Positions 6,345 to 8,434 of a DNA stretch of 8,434 nt are shown here, in pieces. Both the position numbers and the translations under genes were made by a program. The first letter of the stretch is position 1; each line of letters starts with the position of its first letter. Source of the DNA: Chloroflexota bacterium (GTDB taxonomy: Bacteria; Chloroflexota; Limnocylindria; P2-11E); the NCBI GenBank assembly GCA_025350745.1, contig JANXXG010000218.1:1-8434 (forward strand), written 5' to 3'. Below the pieces are notes generated by a model. The model ran no database searches. It was not told where the DNA came from and saw only the letters and a program-made list of their open reading frames with translations.

Positions 6345-7394
6345 ATGCCTCCGCAGATCCCGCTCATCGAGCACTATCGCGACCACTTGCCGGTGACGGC
6401 AGCCACGCCGCGGCTGACGCTCGGTGAGGGCGGCACGCCGCTCGTCCGCGCAGCGGCGCTCGAACGCGAGACCGGCATCCCGGAGATCTGGCTGAAGATC
6501 GAGGGTGCGAACCCCACCGGCTCGTTCAAGGACCGCGGCATGGTGCTCGCCATCGCGAAAGCGATGGAGGATGGGGCGAAGGCGGTGCTCTGCGCCTCCA
6601 CCGGGAACACGTCGGCGTCCGCTGCGGCCTATGCCGCGCGCGCCGGACTGCCCTGCATCGTCGTGCTGCCGGCCGGTCATGTCGCGCTCGGCAAGCTGTC
6701 CCAGGCGATCGCCTTCGGCGCCCGCGTCGTCGCGATCAAAGGCAGCTTCGACGACGCCCTCGCGCTCTCTCGCGAGCTCGCCGCGGGTGGCGAGGGAACG
6801 CTCGTCAACAGCGTGAACCCGCATCGGATCGATGGTCAGAAGACGGCGGCGTTCGAGGTCTGCGAGGTCCTCGGCGATGCGCCCGAGTGGCTCTGCATCC
6901 CCGTCGGGAATGCTGGGAACATCACCGCGTACTGGAAGGGCTTCAACGAGGCGCGTGAGTCGAAGATGGCGAAGCGCCGGCCGGCCATGTATGGATTCCA
7001 GGCGGCCGGCGCCGCACCGATCGTGAACGGGGAGATCGTGAAAGACCCGCAGACGATCGCGACCGCGATCCGCATCGGGAACCCCGCGTCGTGGAACGGC
7101 GCGGTCCGGGCCCGCGACGAATCGGGCGGCTCGATCACCGCCGTGACGGATGAAGAGATCCTGGACGCGTACAAGTTCCTCGCGCAGCAGGAGGGCGTGT
7201 TCTGCGAGCCGGCGAGCGCCGCGGCCGTTGCGGGCCTGCGGAAGCTGGCCCAGACCGGCACGAAGCCGACGCAGGTCGTCTGCGTGCTCACCGGCAACGG
7301 GATGAAGGATCCCGACCGCGCGATCACGCTCGGACCCACGATCGTCGAGACGGCGCCGACCATTGAAGCGGTCCGCGCCGCGATCCGCGGCTAA
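6345..7394 (+). CDS. thrC: threonine synthase
   Basis: A 349-residue cytoplasmic PLP enzyme (EC 4.2.3.1) converting O-phospho-L-homoserine to L-threonine and phosphate. The N-terminal 'LIEHYRDHLPV' followed by LGEGGTPLV (26-34) is typical of the short bacterial/archaeal form of about 350 residues. The PLP Schiff-base lysine is K62 in GSFKDRG. N88 in ASTGNTSAS is placed to hold the cofactor ring. GNAGN at 188-192 is the phosphate-binding loop, and T316 in LTGNGMKD is placed to contact the pyridine nitrogen. The ATG at 6345 lies just before the conserved N-terminus. The next gene, 6 bp downstream, makes its substrate, which argues strongly for threonine synthase over threonine dehydratase or another fold-type II enzyme. 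It starts the threonine unit, divergent from the AI-2E gene. Confidence 0.97.
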   Translation: MPPQIPLIEHYRDHLPVTAATPRLTLGEGGTPLVRAAALERETGIPEIWLKIEGANPTGSFKDRGMVLAIAKAMEDGAKAVLCASTGNTSASAAAYAARAGLPCIVVLPAGHVALGKLSQAIAFGARVVAIKGSFDDALALSRELAAGGEGTLVNSVNPHRIDGQKTAAFEVCEVLGDAPEWLCIPVGNAGNITAYWKGFNEARESKMAKRRPAMYGFQAAGAAPIVNGEIVKDPQTIATAIRIGNPASWNGAVRARDESGGSITAVTDEEILDAYKFLAQQEGVFCEPASAAAVAGLRKLAQTGTKPTQVVCVLTGNGMKDPDRAITLGPTIVETAPTIEAVRAAIRG

Positions 7395-7400
7395 AGAGCG

Positions 7401-8306
7401 ATGAGCGACCTTCGGGTCCGCGTGCCCGCGACGAGCGCGAACCTCGGTCCCGGCTTCGATGCCTTCGCCGTCGCGCTCCCACTGCTCGCGGAGTTCGACG
7501 TCAAGCCGGCGCGCGCCTGGTCCGTGACGGTCGAGGGCAATGGCGGCGACGTGCCGATTGGCGAGGACAATCTCTTCATCGTCGGCGCGATGGCCGCGGC
7601 AAAGACGCTCGGTCAGACCATCGGTCCGCTGCACGTCACGCAGCGTTCTGCGATCCCCCTGGGCCGCGGCCTCGGGTCGAGCGCGGCCGCGATCGTCGGC
7701 GGGATCGTCGCGGCGAACGCGCTCGCAGGTGAGCCGCTCGGGCGGCGGGCATTGCTGCGGATCGCTGCGGACGTTGAGGGACATGCCGACAATGTCGCGG
7801 CGGCGCTGTACGGCGCGTTCACGATCACGCTCCCCTCGGCAGACGGCCCGATCGCCGCGCGCTTCGCCTTCCCGAGCGCGTGGCGGGCTTGCCTGTTCGT
7901 GCCCACTTCGCAGCTCACCACCAAGGAAGCCCGGGCCGCGCTGCCCAAGGACGTGCCGCGCGCCGACGCGGTCTTCAACCTCGCGCACGCGTCCGCATTC
8001 GTTGCGGCGGTCCTGCGGGCCGATGGCGCGATGCTGTCCCTCGCGATGCACGACCGCCTCCACCAGGCGGCGCGCCTTCGCCTCGTACCCGCGCTCGACG
8101 AGATCGTCTCGGCCGCCCGTGGTGGCGGAGCGTTCGGTGCCGCGCTCTCGGGTGCCGGGCCGGCCGTGATCGCCTTCGCGCCGGCGCGGCTTGCCTCGCG
8201 CGTCACTGCGACGATGGAGGAGGCCGCGACGGTGGCCGGCACGCCGGGTCGCGGCCGGGTGGTCCGGATCCGCGCCGCCGGTGCACAGGTGGTGCGGAAC
8301 CAGTGA
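7401..8306 (+). CDS. thrB: homoserine kinase (GHMP family)
   Basis: A 301-residue cytoplasmic kinase (EC 2.7.1.39) that phosphorylates L-homoserine with ATP, supplying the substrate for threonine synthase. All three GHMP motifs are present: VPATSANLGPGFDAF near the N-terminus, the ATP-binding PLGRGLGSSAA at 86-96, and the C-terminal glycine-rich GGGAFGAALSGAGPAV at 241-256. 'EGHADNVAAALYG' between motifs 2 and 3 is typical of ThrB. The length is normal for the family. The ATG at 7401 lies 6 bp after the thrC stop; upstream AAAGAG is only 2 nt away, a poor Shine-Dalgarno site, so translation probably depends on coupling to thrC. Homoserine dehydrogenase and aspartate kinase, which make and feed homoserine, are not in this window. 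Confidence 0.97.
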   Translation: MSDLRVRVPATSANLGPGFDAFAVALPLLAEFDVKPARAWSVTVEGNGGDVPIGEDNLFIVGAMAAAKTLGQTIGPLHVTQRSAIPLGRGLGSSAAAIVGGIVAANALAGEPLGRRALLRIAADVEGHADNVAAALYGAFTITLPSADGPIAARFAFPSAWRACLFVPTSQLTTKEARAALPKDVPRADAVFNLAHASAFVAAVLRADGAMLSLAMHDRLHQAARLRLVPALDEIVSAARGGGAFGAALSGAGPAVIAFAPARLASRVTATMEEAATVAGTPGRGRVVRIRAAGAQVVRNQ

Positions 8307-8336
8307 CGCGCCGCCGTCGTCTGCGTTGATGTGAGG

Positions 8337-8434
8337 ATGACGCTCCGGCTCGCGGCCATGGCGCTCGTCTTGGTGCTCGCCGGGTGCACGCAGGCGCCGA
8401 CGACCCTCGTCTCGCCGACACCGCCGCCGGCGAC
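8337..8434 (+). CDS. putative lipoprotein, 5' fragment
   Basis: The first 32 codons of a gene cut by the window edge. The start MTLRLAAMALVLVLAGCTQAP is a lipoprotein signal peptide: an Arg at residue 4, a hydrophobic core at 5-14, and lipobox LAGC with the lipidated cysteine at residue 17. The rest seen is Thr/Pro-rich (TTLVSPTPPPA), a typical linker between the lipid anchor and a folded domain, so the function cannot be told. The ATG at 8337 is preferred; an in-frame GTG at 8331 would add only two residues. It lies 30 bp after thrB and may be co-transcribed with it or have its own start. Only the lipoprotein class is supported. Confidence 0.7.
   Translation, partial: MTLRLAAMALVLVLAGCTQAPTTLVSPTPPPA

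Noticed and set aside
6306..8063. 585-codon open frame antisense to thrC and thrB
   Set aside because: It is a long antisense shadow spanning two genes, with no recognisable motif and highly Arg-rich composition.
8325..8330. GTTGAT 6 nt before the lipoprotein ATG as a third leaderless-type -10
   Set aside because: The spacing matches the other two, but it lacks the essential TA at the first two positions.

Overview
This is a compact, very G+C-rich bacterial segment. Nearly every base is coding, the largest gap between genes is about 100 bp, GTG starts are common, and genes overlap by 4 bp in several places. I infer a high-GC soil or freshwater bacterium. A Chloroflexota (Limnocylindria-like) lineage fits best, because the secreted deacetylase carries a tryptophan-rich Ig-like module and a 'TYLPA' linker of the kind I associate with Chloroflexota exoproteins. 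An actinobacterial-type genome cannot be excluded from sequence alone. I see no mobile element, CRISPR array, rRNA, tRNA or rho-independent terminator.

Left block (3-1306, plus): the 3' half of a FecCD/BtuC-type membrane permease and its complete ABC ATPase, joined by an ATGA overlap. This is the end of an importer operon for iron-siderophore, heme or cobalamin; the substrate cannot be told without the binding protein. Next comes a 103-bp spacer with a reasonable sigma70-type promoter. It reads into a secreted CE4 polysaccharide deacetylase (1410-2771) and, 11 bp later, an N-acyl-D-amino-acid deacylase (2783-4345). The pair suggests work on cell-wall or exopolymer material, but that link is an inference.

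Middle block (4342-6296, minus): an AI-2E-family membrane protein followed by the nucleotidase surE, coupled by a GTGA overlap. surE converges on the D-aminoacylase gene so tightly that both stop codons sit in one CTAG tetranucleotide.

Right block (6345-8306, plus): thrC and thrB, the last two steps of threonine synthesis from homoserine, separated by 6 bp. The window ends in the first codons of a lipoprotein gene (8337 onward).

The most notable unexplained structure is the 48-bp divergent spacer between the AI-2E gene and thrC. Each start codon is preceded, exactly 6 nt upstream, by a TANNAT -10-like hexamer (TAGGAT and TACGAT). That geometry would put the transcription start on the first base of each start codon, giving leaderless mRNAs. 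Between the two hexamers is a perfect 16-bp palindrome made only of G and C, a candidate operator. The rest of the window is conserved metabolism and transport, and I do not see a clear new multi-gene system.
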